Shown here: piece after piece, positions 1-7,671 of the stretch
Layout of the letters: every line of letters starts with the position of its first letter
Position numbering within the stretch: the first letter of the stretch is position 1
Assembly (NCBI GenBank): GCA_019115805.1
Contig: DXCW01000240.1
Coordinates: forward strand, 1 to 34,990
Length of the DNA: 34,990 bases
Direction: 5' to 3'
Source of the DNA: Candidatus Sphingobacterium stercorigallinarum
GTDB taxonomy: Bacteria; Bacteroidota; Bacteroidia; Sphingobacteriales; Sphingobacteriaceae
Position numbers and translations under genes: made by a program
Notes under the pieces: generated by a model
What the model saw: only the letters and a program-made list of their open reading frames with translations
The model's database searches: none
Told to the model about the DNA's origin: nothing

Positions 1-1040
1 ACTTGTCGAATGACACTTTTCACGTTCAATTCGATAATGTCGGTCATCGAATTGCACCGGTAATAGTGCTTGTTATTGTAGAATTCCGCATAGTCCGCTC
101 GTAGTTGTTCGATATTTTCCGGAGTGGATAATTGCTGTGTAGCCGACGCGTCACGAAGATCTTTAATCCGGTGTCGCTCACTCCGTACACGATGTACGAT
201 AGCAGAACGTTCTTCCTGTTGATATTGTAAGACCGTTCGCTCACCCAAAAAATCCATGGACACTTTTACATAAGGAAAATTCTCTTTAAAAAATTGAGGC
301 AAATACACCTTGATATTTCCTTCATAGAATTGCTGATCGAAATCAATAGCGCGAATACGAAACTGAAAATCGTCGAAATCAGGTGTAATTTGCATCACAA
401 AATTATAAGCCCGCATGTCGCCCAGCATCGAGATCACACACCGTTCGTTAAATTTCACAAATTCTTTGGCAATCCGGGTTTGGTTGTAATCGGGCGTATA
501 CATCTGTTCCTTTGCAAAAATGTCGCCCGGGATTCCAACAATGTGTTCCTCAACTAGGGTATCGCCACTGACCAAATAATTGACTTGATTAGGCGAGACA
601 ATTTCTTCAAGTTCCAGTCCAAATATTCGAGAAGCATCAGCGCGCTTAATATAGAAATAATCATAGACGTCATTCAGTCTGTTGACAATCCGGATACGAA
701 AGGGGTGCGTATTACCGAAGGCACAAAACTCCACTTTGTCGATGATCTTGTGCTCCACCACTCGTAGGTTACCCGAAGCTTTTAGTTTAGCATACACCAC
801 TTTCAACTGATTGTAAATGACATCTTGCAGATGGGGCGGGTAGAGTGGAATTTCCCATAGCGTATCTTCGCCGTTTTTATCTAGCGATGGAATCGTTTCT
901 TGAAAAGCCAGCAAATCGTAATACGAAATGGGGAGCTTTCCTTCACGTTGATAAGCTTTCAGGTACTTTTCGAGCCCCTTTCCTACAGGAAAAATAGGCT
1001 TTTTCCTGGAAATTTTAACGTCATCTTCTTTCATTTTCAC
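1..1040 (-). CDS. Unrecognised protein with kinase-like motifs, C-terminus cut by window edge
   Basis: The frame is open for 346 codons from position 1040 to the left edge with no stop, so the C-terminus is missing. I do not recognise the family. Visible motifs resemble an atypical protein-kinase fold: a lysine in a strand-like stretch (YFYIKR, K132), acidic residues after it (E143, E145, E146), then GDMRAYN at 207-213 (D208 and N213 spaced as in an HxDxxxxN catalytic loop) and AIDFD at 231-235 (a DFG-like metal site). The region after 280 is charged and probably helical. No signal peptide or membrane segment is seen, so it is probably cytoplasmic. The start is uncertain: a strong GGAGGT (complement of 1050-1055) lies 9 nt before GTG at 1040, while the first ATG is at 1034 and a TTG at 1043. 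The Shine-Dalgarno site is unusual for this phylum. Coding is certain; the kinase idea is inference. Confidence 0.8.
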   Translation of the reverse strand, partial: MKMKEDDVKISRKKPIFPVGKGLEKYLKAYQREGKLPISYYDLLAFQETIPSLDKNGEDTLWEIPLYPPHLQDVIYNQLKVVYAKLKASGNLRVVEHKIIDKVEFCAFGNTHPFRIRIVNRLNDVYDYFYIKRADASRIFGLELEEIVSPNQVNYLVSGDTLVEEHIVGIPGDIFAKEQMYTPDYNQTRIAKEFVKFNERCVISMLGDMRAYNFVMQITPDFDDFQFRIRAIDFDQQFYEGNIKVYLPQFFKENFPYVKVSMDFLGERTVLQYQQEERSAIVHRVRSERHRIKDLRDASATQQLSTPENIEQLRADYAEFYNNKHYYRCNSMTDIIELNVKSVIRQ

Positions 1041-1127
1041 CAATCAGATACCTCCTAAATTACGAAATTTTAATCAGCAGACAGAGAGATACGAATATCA
1101 CAAAAAAAATGACGTAATTTTATCAAT

Positions 1128-1135
1128 CAAATATA
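1128..1135 (-). promoter_or_regulatory. Candidate -7 box for the left-edge gene
   Basis: The minus strand reads TATATTTG here, a full match to the Bacteroidota TAnnTTTG element, about 90 nt upstream of the start at 1040. No convincing TTTG is found 19-21 nt further upstream, so the call is weak. Confidence 0.35.
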
Positions 1136-1155
1136 AAATTAACCAAAAATGTTGT

Positions 1156-1163
1156 TATTTTTG
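1156..1163 (+). promoter_or_regulatory. Candidate -7 box for the Lrp-type regulator
   Basis: TATTTTTG matches the Bacteroidota TAnnTTTG element. It would start transcription near 1168 and give a leader of about 240 nt before the regulator gene. It lies back to back with the leftward box at 1128-1135. The upstream -33 element is not clear. Confidence 0.35.
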
Positions 1164-1409
1164 AAAAAATAAAAAGGAGTACTGACTTGACACAAAAAAT
1201 GCGAAAACCGTAGACGACGCCGTTAAAACAACGGGTTGATTCAACCAATATAGACGATTATTCAGACACCGTATACACAGCAGAATATGTGTTCTGCCGT
1301 ACCTAAGTAGACTGGTGCACCTAATAAAATTTCATACATTCTAAAACATAAACTTCGCCAACCAATGCGTTGGCCTGCGGTAAATCAACAACCGATAAAC
1401 ACCATGTTC
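1164..1409 (+). other. Hairpin-rich leader upstream of the Lrp-type gene
   Basis: This is most of a roughly 370-nt gap between divergent genes. It holds an AGGAG at 1175-1179 with a TTG 7 nt later that opens an 8-codon frame (1187-1213, stop TAG). Four short inverted repeats follow: CCGTT/AACGG (1220-1234), GGTT/AACC (1234-1246), GCAGAA/TTCTGC (1280-1297) and GCCAAC/GTTGGC (1357-1374). The last ends 30-36 nt before the start codon. I match it to no known riboswitch. Whether it is transcribed as a leader depends on the weak promoter call at 1156. Confidence 0.35.
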
Positions 1410-1880
1410 ATGGAAAAAAATTATTCAAATTACGATTTAGACAAATTAGACGTTCAAATTCTCTCCATTCTGATGGAGGACGCTTCGATTCCCTATACGG
1501 AAATCGCGAAAAAGCTTATTGTATCCGGAGGAACAATCCATGTCCGGATGAAAAAAATGGAAGAGCTGGGTATTATTAGAGGCTCTAATTTAATTATTAA
1601 TCCTCAGAAGGTAGGTTTTGATATCACGGCATTTTTAGGCATCTATTTAGAAAAAGGATCCCAATATGCCGATGCAGTGGAACAATTGCGACAAGTAAAA
1701 GAGGTGGTGGAATTACATTATTGCACTGGGCAATACAGTATGTTCGCGAAAATTATTTGCCGAGATACGGCCCATCTCCGAAAAGTACTCAACGAGGACA
1801 TTCAAGGCCTGAAGGGCATTCAACGGACCGAAACGATTATTTCGTTAGAGGAGAGTGTGAAAAGGCAAATTACTTTATAA
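1410..1880 (+). CDS. Lrp/AsnC-family transcriptional regulator
   Basis: A 156-residue feast/famine regulator. Residues 10-60 form the winged helix-turn-helix (LDKLDVQIL, then EIAKKLIVSGGTIHVRMKKM, the recognition helix region). Residues 70-150 form the RAM/AsnC ligand-binding domain, which in this family binds amino acids or related effectors and mediates dimer and octamer assembly. Length and both domains are complete. ATG codons at 1404 and 1410 are close together; I prefer 1410 because the conserved domain follows directly. Longer starts from 1365 add an unconserved-looking tail. No Shine-Dalgarno is seen. It converges on the arginine operon across a shared terminator, so a role in amino-acid control is plausible, but the target is not shown by the sequence. 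Confidence 0.93.
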   Translation: MEKNYSNYDLDKLDVQILSILMEDASIPYTEIAKKLIVSGGTIHVRMKKMEELGIIRGSNLIINPQKVGFDITAFLGIYLEKGSQYADAVEQLRQVKEVVELHYCTGQYSMFAKIICRDTAHLRKVLNEDIQGLKGIQRTETIISLEESVKRQITL

Positions 1881-1888
1881 ATCAACAG

Positions 1889-1925
1889 AAGGTCTCCCTT
1901 TATCAAATGGTGGAGACCTTTTTCC
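1889..1925. terminator. Terminator between convergent lrp-type gene and argE
   Basis: AAGGTCTCC at 1889-1897 pairs perfectly with GGAGACCTT at 1912-1920 (9 bp), followed by more T residues on the plus strand. The hairpin lies between the two stop codons (1880 and 1927). It fits an intrinsic terminator for the rightward gene. Its use for the leftward operon is possible but that side has a weaker T-tract. Confidence 0.75.
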
Positions 1926-1926
1926 C

Positions 1927-2994
1927 TTAGTTTAGTCCCTCCAATAGCGCGATATAAAAGCGCACACCCGCCGCAACTTCGTGTACATATATAAATTCGT
2001 CCGCACTGTGTGATCGAGCGGAGTCACCTGGACCTACTTTTATCGACGGAATCGGCAACAACGCTTGATCACTCATTGTAGGGCTTCCGTATACATCTTT
2101 ACCTAGCTGAATCCCGGATTGCACAATCGGATGATCTATAGATATTGACGAGGGATTTAACCGTGTAGATCGCGGTTCCACTTTAGATTTCACGTGCTTT
2201 TTAATAATCTCCAGCACCTCTAAATTCGTGTATTGATCGGTAGTTCTGACGTCGACGACGAATGTACAAGCGGCAGGAACGACATTATGTTGAGAACCCG
2301 CTTCAATCATCGTAACGCTCATTTTAACGGGCCCAAGGAAGGGGCTCTGCTTCTCGAATTGATAGTCCTTGAACCACCGGATATCTTCCAAAGCCTGATA
2401 TATGGCATTGACACCCTCTTCGCGAGCGGCATGACCTGATCGTCCTTGCGCTTCACAGTCTAACACCATTAGCCCTTTTTCGGCGACAGCCATGTCCAGT
2501 AATGTGGGTTCGCCAACAATGGCAAAGTCACAGCTGGGAGCGTGTCGATAAGCGAGTTCCACCCCATTCTTCCCAGAAATTTCCTCCTCGGCAGAGGCGA
2601 TTAAGCACAAATTAAATGGAAGATCCTCCCGGTGATAAAAATGGCGGAATGCAGCGATCAACCCGACCAAGCATCCTCCAGCGTCATTACTCCCCAATCC
2701 ATATAACTTATCGTCTTGAATTTCCGCCTGAAATGGATCTCGGGTATAGCCCGAATTTGGTTTTACCGTATCGTGATGCGAGTTAAGCAAAATGGTCGGC
2801 AGGTGATCTTGAAAAAAACGATTGGTCGCCAAAATATTGTTCCCCACGCGTCTCGTGGACATCCCTGAATTCGCAAAAAACCGTTCGAGAATATCGGCGG
2901 TAAGGTCCTCGTTTTTACTGAAAGAAGGCAGCTGAATTAAATCCATCAACAGCTGCTGCGCTTCTTGGATTAAAATGGATTCGTTAACCTCCAT
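1927..2994 (-). CDS. argE: M20-family N-acyl-ornithine/citrulline deacylase (ArgE type)
   Basis: A 355-residue zinc-dependent M20 peptidase-family deacylase, last gene of the arginine operon. The metal and catalytic residues are in place: HHDT at 73-76 (H73, D75), SNDAGG at 102-107 (bridging D104), AEEE at 135-138 (catalytic Glu), GEPT with E162, and RSHSADEF with H329. In organisms that use N-succinylornithine carbamoyltransferase, this enzyme removes the acyl group from N-acylcitrulline rather than from N-acylornithine. That substrate is inferred from the neighbour ArgF'. The ATG at 2994 lies inside the end of proC (11-nt overlap), with AGGAGG just upstream in the proC coding sequence, which suggests translational coupling. 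Close homologues include LysK/DapE-type deacylases, but context favours ArgE. Confidence 0.9.
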   Translation of the reverse strand: MEVNESILIQEAQQLLMDLIQLPSFSKNEDLTADILERFFANSGMSTRRVGNNILATNRFFQDHLPTILLNSHHDTVKPNSGYTRDPFQAEIQDDKLYGLGSNDAGGCLVGLIAAFRHFYHREDLPFNLCLIASAEEEISGKNGVELAYRHAPSCDFAIVGEPTLLDMAVAEKGLMVLDCEAQGRSGHAAREEGVNAIYQALEDIRWFKDYQFEKQSPFLGPVKMSVTMIEAGSQHNVVPAACTFVVDVRTTDQYTNLEVLEIIKKHVKSKVEPRSTRLNPSSISIDHPIVQSGIQLGKDVYGSPTMSDQALLPIPSIKVGPGDSARSHSADEFIYVHEVAAGVRFYIALLEGLN

Positions 2995-3787
2995 TATAAA
3001 GTCCTCCTGCTTGTTTGGCAGACTGCTTAATGCCCTTTATAAAAGCTGAGCTAAACCCGTGGTGTTCCATTTCATTTAAGCCAGCAATCGTACATCCATT
3101 GGGTGAGGTCACTTTATCAATTTCACTTTCAGGATGATTCCCGGCTAGCCACAGAAGTTCGGCAGCACCACGAGCAGTCTGAATAGCCATTTTAAGTGCT
3201 TCGTGCGCATGGAATCCGATTTCTACCCCACCTTGAGATGCGGCACGTATGCTGCGCAAGAAGAAGGCAATTCCACACGCACATAATGCAGTAGCCGATG
3301 TCATTAGATCTTCATGTATCACCGACACGGCACCCACTTGCTCAAAAATATTTTGCACTTGCTTAACCACGGATTCGGGTGCATGGTCTGTTGCGATACA
3401 GGTCATCGATTGACCGACAGCGATGGCTGTATTCGGCATTGCCCGAACCGTGACACAGTCTTCGCCCAGTATGTTTCCAATCTCCTGACAACTTAAACCT
3501 GACACCATGGAAATGACAATCTGTTGTGTGGTTAGCGTCGTCCGAATCTCCTCCAACACCGCTTTCACGTGTTGAGGCAAGACCGCTAACACCACGAAAT
3601 CGGCTTCCTGAATGGCAGTGGTATTGTCCGCACTTACCCGCATACCCACGCTTCGTTCTGGTTCGAGTGCTTCTAAATTGCGTCTGGTTATCGTTAGATC
3701 GTCTGGATGGTAATATCCAGCTTTAATTAATCCATAAGCCAACGACAAACCAATGTTACCGCCGCCAATAATGGTCATCCTTTTCAT
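2984..3787 (-). CDS. proC: Pyrroline-5-carboxylate reductase
   Basis: A 267-residue NAD(P)H-dependent reductase that converts 1-pyrroline-5-carboxylate to proline. The N-terminal Rossmann glycine motif is GGGNIG (8-13). The family signature near the C-terminal dimer domain is present as TSPNGCTIAGL (227-237). I chose ATG 3787, which puts MTIIGGG close to the N-terminus and leaves 10 nt after argB. A TTG at 3805 would overlap argB and adds six residues of no value. The gene is embedded between argB and argE with almost no spacing, so proline and arginine synthesis from glutamate are probably expressed together. A role on N-acylated semialdehydes cannot be excluded, but the sequence looks like an ordinary ProC. 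Confidence 0.92.
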   Translation of the reverse strand: MKRMTIIGGGNIGLSLAYGLIKAGYYHPDDLTITRRNLEALEPERSVGMRVSADNTTAIQEADFVVLAVLPQHVKAVLEEIRTTLTTQQIVISMVSGLSCQEIGNILGEDCVTVRAMPNTAIAVGQSMTCIATDHAPESVVKQVQNIFEQVGAVSVIHEDLMTSATALCACGIAFFLRSIRAASQGGVEIGFHAHEALKMAIQTARGAAELLWLAGNHPESEIDKVTSPNGCTIAGLNEMEHHGFSSAFIKGIKQSAKQAGGLYNGG

Positions 3788-3797
3788 AAGCGCTGAA

Positions 3798-4586
3798 TTA
3801 AGCAATTAAACGTGTTCCAAATTTTTGCTGTTGATATAAATGTAGGTCTCGTGCATGTCCGATATACACGTCGCTCACGCCTTTTGACAAGGCATCGAAT
3901 GCATTAAATAACTTTGGAATCATACCGTCATGTATGACGCGGTTGGCGTGCAATGCTGAAAATTCTGAAGATCGGATGGTGTCGATAACCGAGTCCTCGT
4001 CGTTCACATCGGACAACACACCGTTTTTATCAAAACAGTAGACCAATGACACTTGATAACTTACCGATAAGGCGACTGCGAGCGAGGAGGCGATCGTATC
4101 GGCGTTGGTGTTCAGCAACTGCCCTTTACCATCGTGAGTGATGGCCGAAAAAACCGGTGTAAACCCGGACGCTAATAACCGCGTTATCGAGAGGACATTT
4201 ACCGAATCGGGTAACATATCTCCGACAAAGCCGTAATCGATTTTATCGACCGGTCTTTTCACCGCTTGAATCGCGTTGGCATCAGCTCCACAGAGCCCGA
4301 TTGCATTGCAATGCCGGTGTTGCAATTCCGCCACAACTTGCTTGTTGGTTAGTCCCGCATAGACCATGGTTACCACGTTCAGCATCTGCTCGTCGGTGAC
4401 ACGACGACCTTCGACCATTTGAACCGGGACGCCCATATCCGTGGCGACTCTGGAGGCAATTTTACCACCTCCATGCACTAAAATCTTGTTGCCCTCTAGC
4501 GCTGAAAACTTCTCCAGAAAAGCGGTTAACGCTTTGGAATCATCGATAATATTCCCACCGATTTTGATCACATGTAATGCACTCAT
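3798..4586 (-). CDS. argB: N-acetyl- (or N-succinyl-) glutamate kinase
   Basis: A 262-residue amino-acid kinase-fold enzyme that phosphorylates the gamma-carboxyl of N-acylglutamate, second step of arginine synthesis. Motifs: K8 in KIGGN (7-11), HGGGK (38-42), RRVT (61-64), the NTNAD segment (159-163) and FDKNG (185-189) near the ATP site. There is no N-terminal helix extension of the kind seen in arginine-inhibited hexameric forms, so feedback inhibition by arginine is not obvious. The ATG is one base after the argF' stop, so the two are translationally coupled. The family name is acetylglutamate kinase; the succinyl alternative follows only from the type of carbamoyltransferase next door. 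Confidence 0.93.
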   Translation of the reverse strand: MSALHVIKIGGNIIDDSKALTAFLEKFSALEGNKILVHGGGKIASRVATDMGVPVQMVEGRRVTDEQMLNVVTMVYAGLTNKQVVAELQHRHCNAIGLCGADANAIQAVKRPVDKIDYGFVGDMLPDSVNVLSITRLLASGFTPVFSAITHDGKGQLLNTNADTIASSLAVALSVSYQVSLVYCFDKNGVLSDVNDEDSVIDTIRSSEFSALHANRVIHDGMIPKLFNAFDALSKGVSDVYIGHARDLHLYQQQKFGTRLIA

Positions 4587-4587
4587 T

Positions 4588-5559
4588 TTACGCTCCTTTA
4601 TTCAAACTCTCAAGAATACGTTTTAAGACTATTTGTGCTGCCCAGACCCGGTTTCCTGCCTCCTGTATCACCAGAGCATTGGGGCCATCCAGAATATCAG
4701 ACGACAATTCTAGATCTCTACGTACGGGCAAACAATGCATTACCTTTGCTTGGTTCGTCAGCTTTAGTTTATGCTCATTCAATAACCAGTCCCCTTCTAC
4801 GGGCAGTATTTCACCGTATTGTTTATAAGACGACCAATTCTTTACGTATACGAAATCGGCGTCCTGCAAGGCGTCATCTAAGTGATGAACGATTGTGGTG
4901 TTCGGTGTAAATTCCTCGGCAAGCTCATAGCCCTCGGGATGCGCGATACAGAAGTCAACCAATCCTTCTCGATCAGCACGAGCCATCCATTCTGAAAATG
5001 AGTTGGGCACTGCTTGTGGAAGCGCCTTTACATGAGGAGCCCAGGCTAAAACCACCTTCGGTCGCTTTCGTGTTTTATGTTCCGTGATGGTAATTAAATC
5101 AGTTAGACTTTGCAAAGGATGACGCGTCGCGCTTTCCAACGAGACAAGAGGTACGCCACAGAATTCGGCGAACTTATTGAATAAATCCTCCGAATAGTCT
5201 GCCTCCTTATCTTTCAGAGAAGGGAAGCAACGCAGCCCCAACACATCACAATATTGCCCCATAACAGCAGCTGCCTCGCGAATGTGTTCGACCGTTGTAC
5301 CGTCCATCACAACACCATCTCGTGTTTCCAAGGCCCAACCGTCTTTGTCCATATTCATGACCATTACATTCATTCCCAAATTCATGGCCGCCTTCTGCGT
5401 GCTCATACGAGTACGTAGACTGGGGTTCAAAAACACCAGGCCGAGCGTACGGTTCTTACCAAGATCTTGATGAGCGACTGGCGATTGTTTTAACGCAAGA
5501 GCGTCTTGTACGGTCGCCTCAAGTTGATCGATATCATTGACGGAAAAAAACTTTTTCAT
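4588..5559 (-). CDS. argF': N-succinyl-L-ornithine carbamoyltransferase
   Basis: A 323-residue transcarbamylase that makes an N-acylcitrulline from carbamoyl phosphate and N-acylornithine. Carbamoyl-phosphate residues appear as SLRTR (47-51) and HPLQ (147-150). The HCLPVRR motif (275-281) closes the active site and differs from the HCLP of ordinary OTCases by the added VRR. The segment DGTTVEHI (86-93) carries Val90. In Xanthomonas N-acetylornithine transcarbamylase the equivalent residue is a glutamate, whereas the Bacteroides fragilis N-succinylornithine enzyme has a non-acidic residue at position 90. Val90 therefore supports succinylornithine as substrate; this rests on remembered literature, not on an assay. 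It starts 11 nt after argD and ends 1 nt before argB. Confidence 0.9.
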   Translation of the reverse strand: MKKFFSVNDIDQLEATVQDALALKQSPVAHQDLGKNRTLGLVFLNPSLRTRMSTQKAAMNLGMNVMVMNMDKDGWALETRDGVVMDGTTVEHIREAAAVMGQYCDVLGLRCFPSLKDKEADYSEDLFNKFAEFCGVPLVSLESATRHPLQSLTDLITITEHKTRKRPKVVLAWAPHVKALPQAVPNSFSEWMARADREGLVDFCIAHPEGYELAEEFTPNTTIVHHLDDALQDADFVYVKNWSSYKQYGEILPVEGDWLLNEHKLKLTNQAKVMHCLPVRRDLELSSDILDGPNALVIQEAGNRVWAAQIVLKRILESLNKGA

Positions 5560-5570
5560 TGTACTGTGTT

Positions 5571-6704
5571 TTATGCATTTAAACGTTCGTGAAAGGCTTG
5601 CAGAAACTGATCTGCATGTGCTTTGGTTAAATTCATCGCGGGAAGTAAACGAACCACATTCGGCTTGGCTTCGCCCGTAAAAATTCGATTCTTGATCAAT
5701 AGATCTTTCTTAACGTGTGCCAAGTCTTCGGGTAGCTCGATACCAATCATTAAGCCGCGTCCTCGCACTTCGGATACCCGACTGAACTGAGCGAGTTCCT
5801 TTTTTAAGTAAGATCCAATTGTGCTGGCGTTAGCGAGTAAGTCTTCCTTTTCCATCACATCCAACACCGCTATCGCTGCCGCACAGGCTAAATGATTCCC
5901 ACCGAAGGTCGTTCCCAACAGCCCGAAGGAGGCTTCGAAACGGGGGGAAATAATGACTCCTCCTATTGGGAAACCATTTCCCATGCCTTTAGCAGTCGTA
6001 TACATATCAGCTAGCACTCCAGCGTAATCGTGAGAAAAAAAGTCTCCCGTCCTGCCGTATCCACATTGCACCGAATCGGCTATGAAGACCGCTCCACTTA
6101 GATCACATTGCTCGCGTATTGCTTTCAAGAAAGGTATGGAAGCTTCTCTTATTCCGCCCACGCCCTGTATCCCTTCGACGATAACGGCGGCAATCTCATC
6201 GCGATGTGCACTAAAGTACGTTTGTAGCGCCTCCACATCATTATAGGGCAGGAAAACGACCTGATCGGTCTGGTTCACAGGCGCTATAATCTTTGGATTG
6301 TCGGTGACAGCTACAGCTAAAGAGGTCCGTCCATGAAATGCGCCGCGAAAAGCAATTATACGTTTACGCCCCGTGTGAAACGAAGCGAGTTTCAGTGCAT
6401 TCTCGTTTGCCTCCGCACCCGAATTAACTAAAAAAAGTCGGTAATCGGATTTACCGCATGCGCGACCTAATTTCTCTGCAAGTTCTTCTTGCAAAGGATT
6501 GATAATGGAGTTGGAATAGAACCCCACTTTGTCTAATTGGCTTCGTAGAGCTTCGACGTAGTGCGGATGCGAATGTCCTATGGAGATCACCGCATGACCG
6601 CCGTAGAGATCAAGATATTGATTTCCCTGTTCGTCCCAGACACATGAACCTTTGGCTCTTTCAATCTGTATTGGGTTTAGGGGGTATACATTGAATAGTT
6701 CCAT
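5571..6704 (-). CDS. argD: N-acyl-ornithine aminotransferase (class III, PLP)
   Basis: First gene of the arginine operon: 377 residues, fold type I, class III aminotransferase. It interconverts N-acylglutamate semialdehyde and N-acylornithine using glutamate. PLP-site residues: NSGAEAN (94-100), FHGRT (123-127), D210 in ADSVQCGYGRTG, and the Schiff-base lysine K239 in TTAKGMGNG. A TTG nine bases further upstream would only add three residues; ATG 6704 is chosen. It lies downstream of a candidate promoter (6734-6741) and of the rplQ terminator, so the arg operon should be transcribed separately from the ribosomal cluster. Ornithine or GABA aminotransferase would be the alternative by fold, but the operon settles it. 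Confidence 0.93.
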   Translation of the reverse strand: MELFNVYPLNPIQIERAKGSCVWDEQGNQYLDLYGGHAVISIGHSHPHYVEALRSQLDKVGFYSNSIINPLQEELAEKLGRACGKSDYRLFLVNSGAEANENALKLASFHTGRKRIIAFRGAFHGRTSLAVAVTDNPKIIAPVNQTDQVVFLPYNDVEALQTYFSAHRDEIAAVIVEGIQGVGGIREASIPFLKAIREQCDLSGAVFIADSVQCGYGRTGDFFSHDYAGVLADMYTTAKGMGNGFPIGGVIISPRFEASFGLLGTTFGGNHLACAAAIAVLDVMEKEDLLANASTIGSYLKKELAQFSRVSEVRGRGLMIGIELPEDLAHVKKDLLIKNRIFTGEAKPNVVRLLPAMNLTKAHADQFLQAFHERLNA

Positions 6705-6733
6705 GAAATGCAATATGCGTTAAAGTGTTTAAC

Positions 6734-6741
6734 CAAATGTA
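6734..6741 (-). promoter_or_regulatory. Candidate -7 box of the arginine operon
   Basis: The minus strand reads TACATTTG, matching TAnnTTTG, about 30 nt before the argD ATG and downstream of the rplQ terminator. The expected TTTG 19 nt upstream is only half matched. No arginine-repressor-like palindrome is evident. Confidence 0.4.
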
Positions 6742-6780
6742 CAAATTATTAGAGTGCGGAACTCATCTAATAGCGGTATA

Positions 6781-6812
6781 AAAACAAAAAAGTCTCCAAA
6801 AATTTGGAGACT
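6781..6812 (-). terminator. Terminator after rplQ
   Basis: AGTCTCCAAA and TTTGGAGACT (6791-6812) form a stem of about 8-10 bp. On the minus strand it is followed by a T-rich run (complement of 6781-6790). It lies just past the rplQ stop at 6835 and closes the ribosomal-protein cluster. Confidence 0.85.
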
Positions 6813-6834
6813 CTTTTATCGTGAAAGCAGATGA

Positions 6835-7581
6835 TTATTCATCTACTTTTTTTCCACCATCTAATTCAGCTTTCAATTTCTCAAGTTCATCGAACTTGCC
6901 GTCAGCTGCTAGTTGCGCTTGCTCTGCCCAAGTGCTTGGATCAGCGGTGTTGAAGTTAGAACCAGCTGCAGCAAGAATCTCTTTCACTTTCTCTGCTTCG
7001 GTTTTCGCTAACTCCGCGTAACTATTAATACCAGCTGTTACCAAGAGTTCTGCGATTTTAGGACCGATGCCTTCGACAATTGTTAAATCGTCTGCTGCTG
7101 ATTCAGCTTTAGCTTCAGTCGCTTTGGCTTCAACCTCGGTAGGAGCTTCTGCCGCTTTCTTCTTAGAACCGCCACGACGACGTGTCGCTTTCTTCTCCGT
7201 TTTCGCTGTTTTACCGTAAACCTCATTGTAGTCTACCAACTCGATGAATGCCACTTCAGCGTTGTCACCAAGACGGTTCTCCAATTTAATAATACGGGTG
7301 TAGCCACCTGGACGGGAAGCGACTTTCTCAGATACCTCGCGGAAGAGAATAGAAACAGCTTCTTTGTCTTTTAAGTAAGCGAATACCGTACGACGGGAGT
7401 GAGTGGTGTCGTTTTTAGATTTAGTAATCAACGGCTCGACATATTTACGCAATGCTTTCGCTTTAGCTAAAGTAGTGGTAATACGTTTGTGTTTGATCAA
7501 TGACGTCGCCATGTTAGCTAACATCGCCTTACGGTGACTGTCAGTGCGGCCTAAGTGATTAACTTTTTTTCCGTGTCTCAT
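6835..7581 (-). CDS. rplQ: 50S ribosomal protein L17 with C-terminal helix-hairpin-helix-type extension
   Basis: A 248-residue protein, about twice the usual L17 length (around 120-130). Residues 1-122 are the L17 domain ([12 protein letters not shown] start, PGGYTRI at 91-97). Residues 123-163 are a Lys/Ala/Glu-rich linker. Residues 164-248 form an extra module: [17 protein letters not shown] is a helix-hairpin-helix-like motif with GIGP at 171-174, followed by an acidic helical end. I recall a similar tail on L21 of some Bacteroidota. Its function is not known to me; HhH folds commonly bind nucleic acid. It is the last gene of the cluster, 90 nt after rpoA and before a strong terminator. 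Confidence 0.97.
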   Translation of the reverse strand: MRHGKKVNHLGRTDSHRKAMLANMATSLIKHKRITTTLAKAKALRKYVEPLITKSKNDTTHSRRTVFAYLKDKEAVSILFREVSEKVASRPGGYTRIIKLENRLGDNAEVAFIELVDYNEVYGKTAKTEKKATRRRGGSKKKAAEAPTEVEAKATEAKAESAADDLTIVEGIGPKIAELLVTAGINSYAELAKTEAEKVKEILAAAGSNFNTADPSTWAEQAQLAADGKFDELEKLKAELDGGKKVDE

Positions 7582-7671
7582 TTTTGATTTAATTTTGTGC
7601 GTACCGTTCTTTTTCTACGTCTGTATACTCTTAGAGGAATTACGCAACAGGTCGCTTATTATGTGTAAAAA

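Noticed and set aside
44..244. 66-codon leftward frame
   Set aside because: Lies in another frame of the long open reading frame that continues past the left edge.
1164..1409. Known riboswitch (for example SAM-II or T-box) in the Lrp leader
   Set aside because: No conserved core of a class that I recognise.
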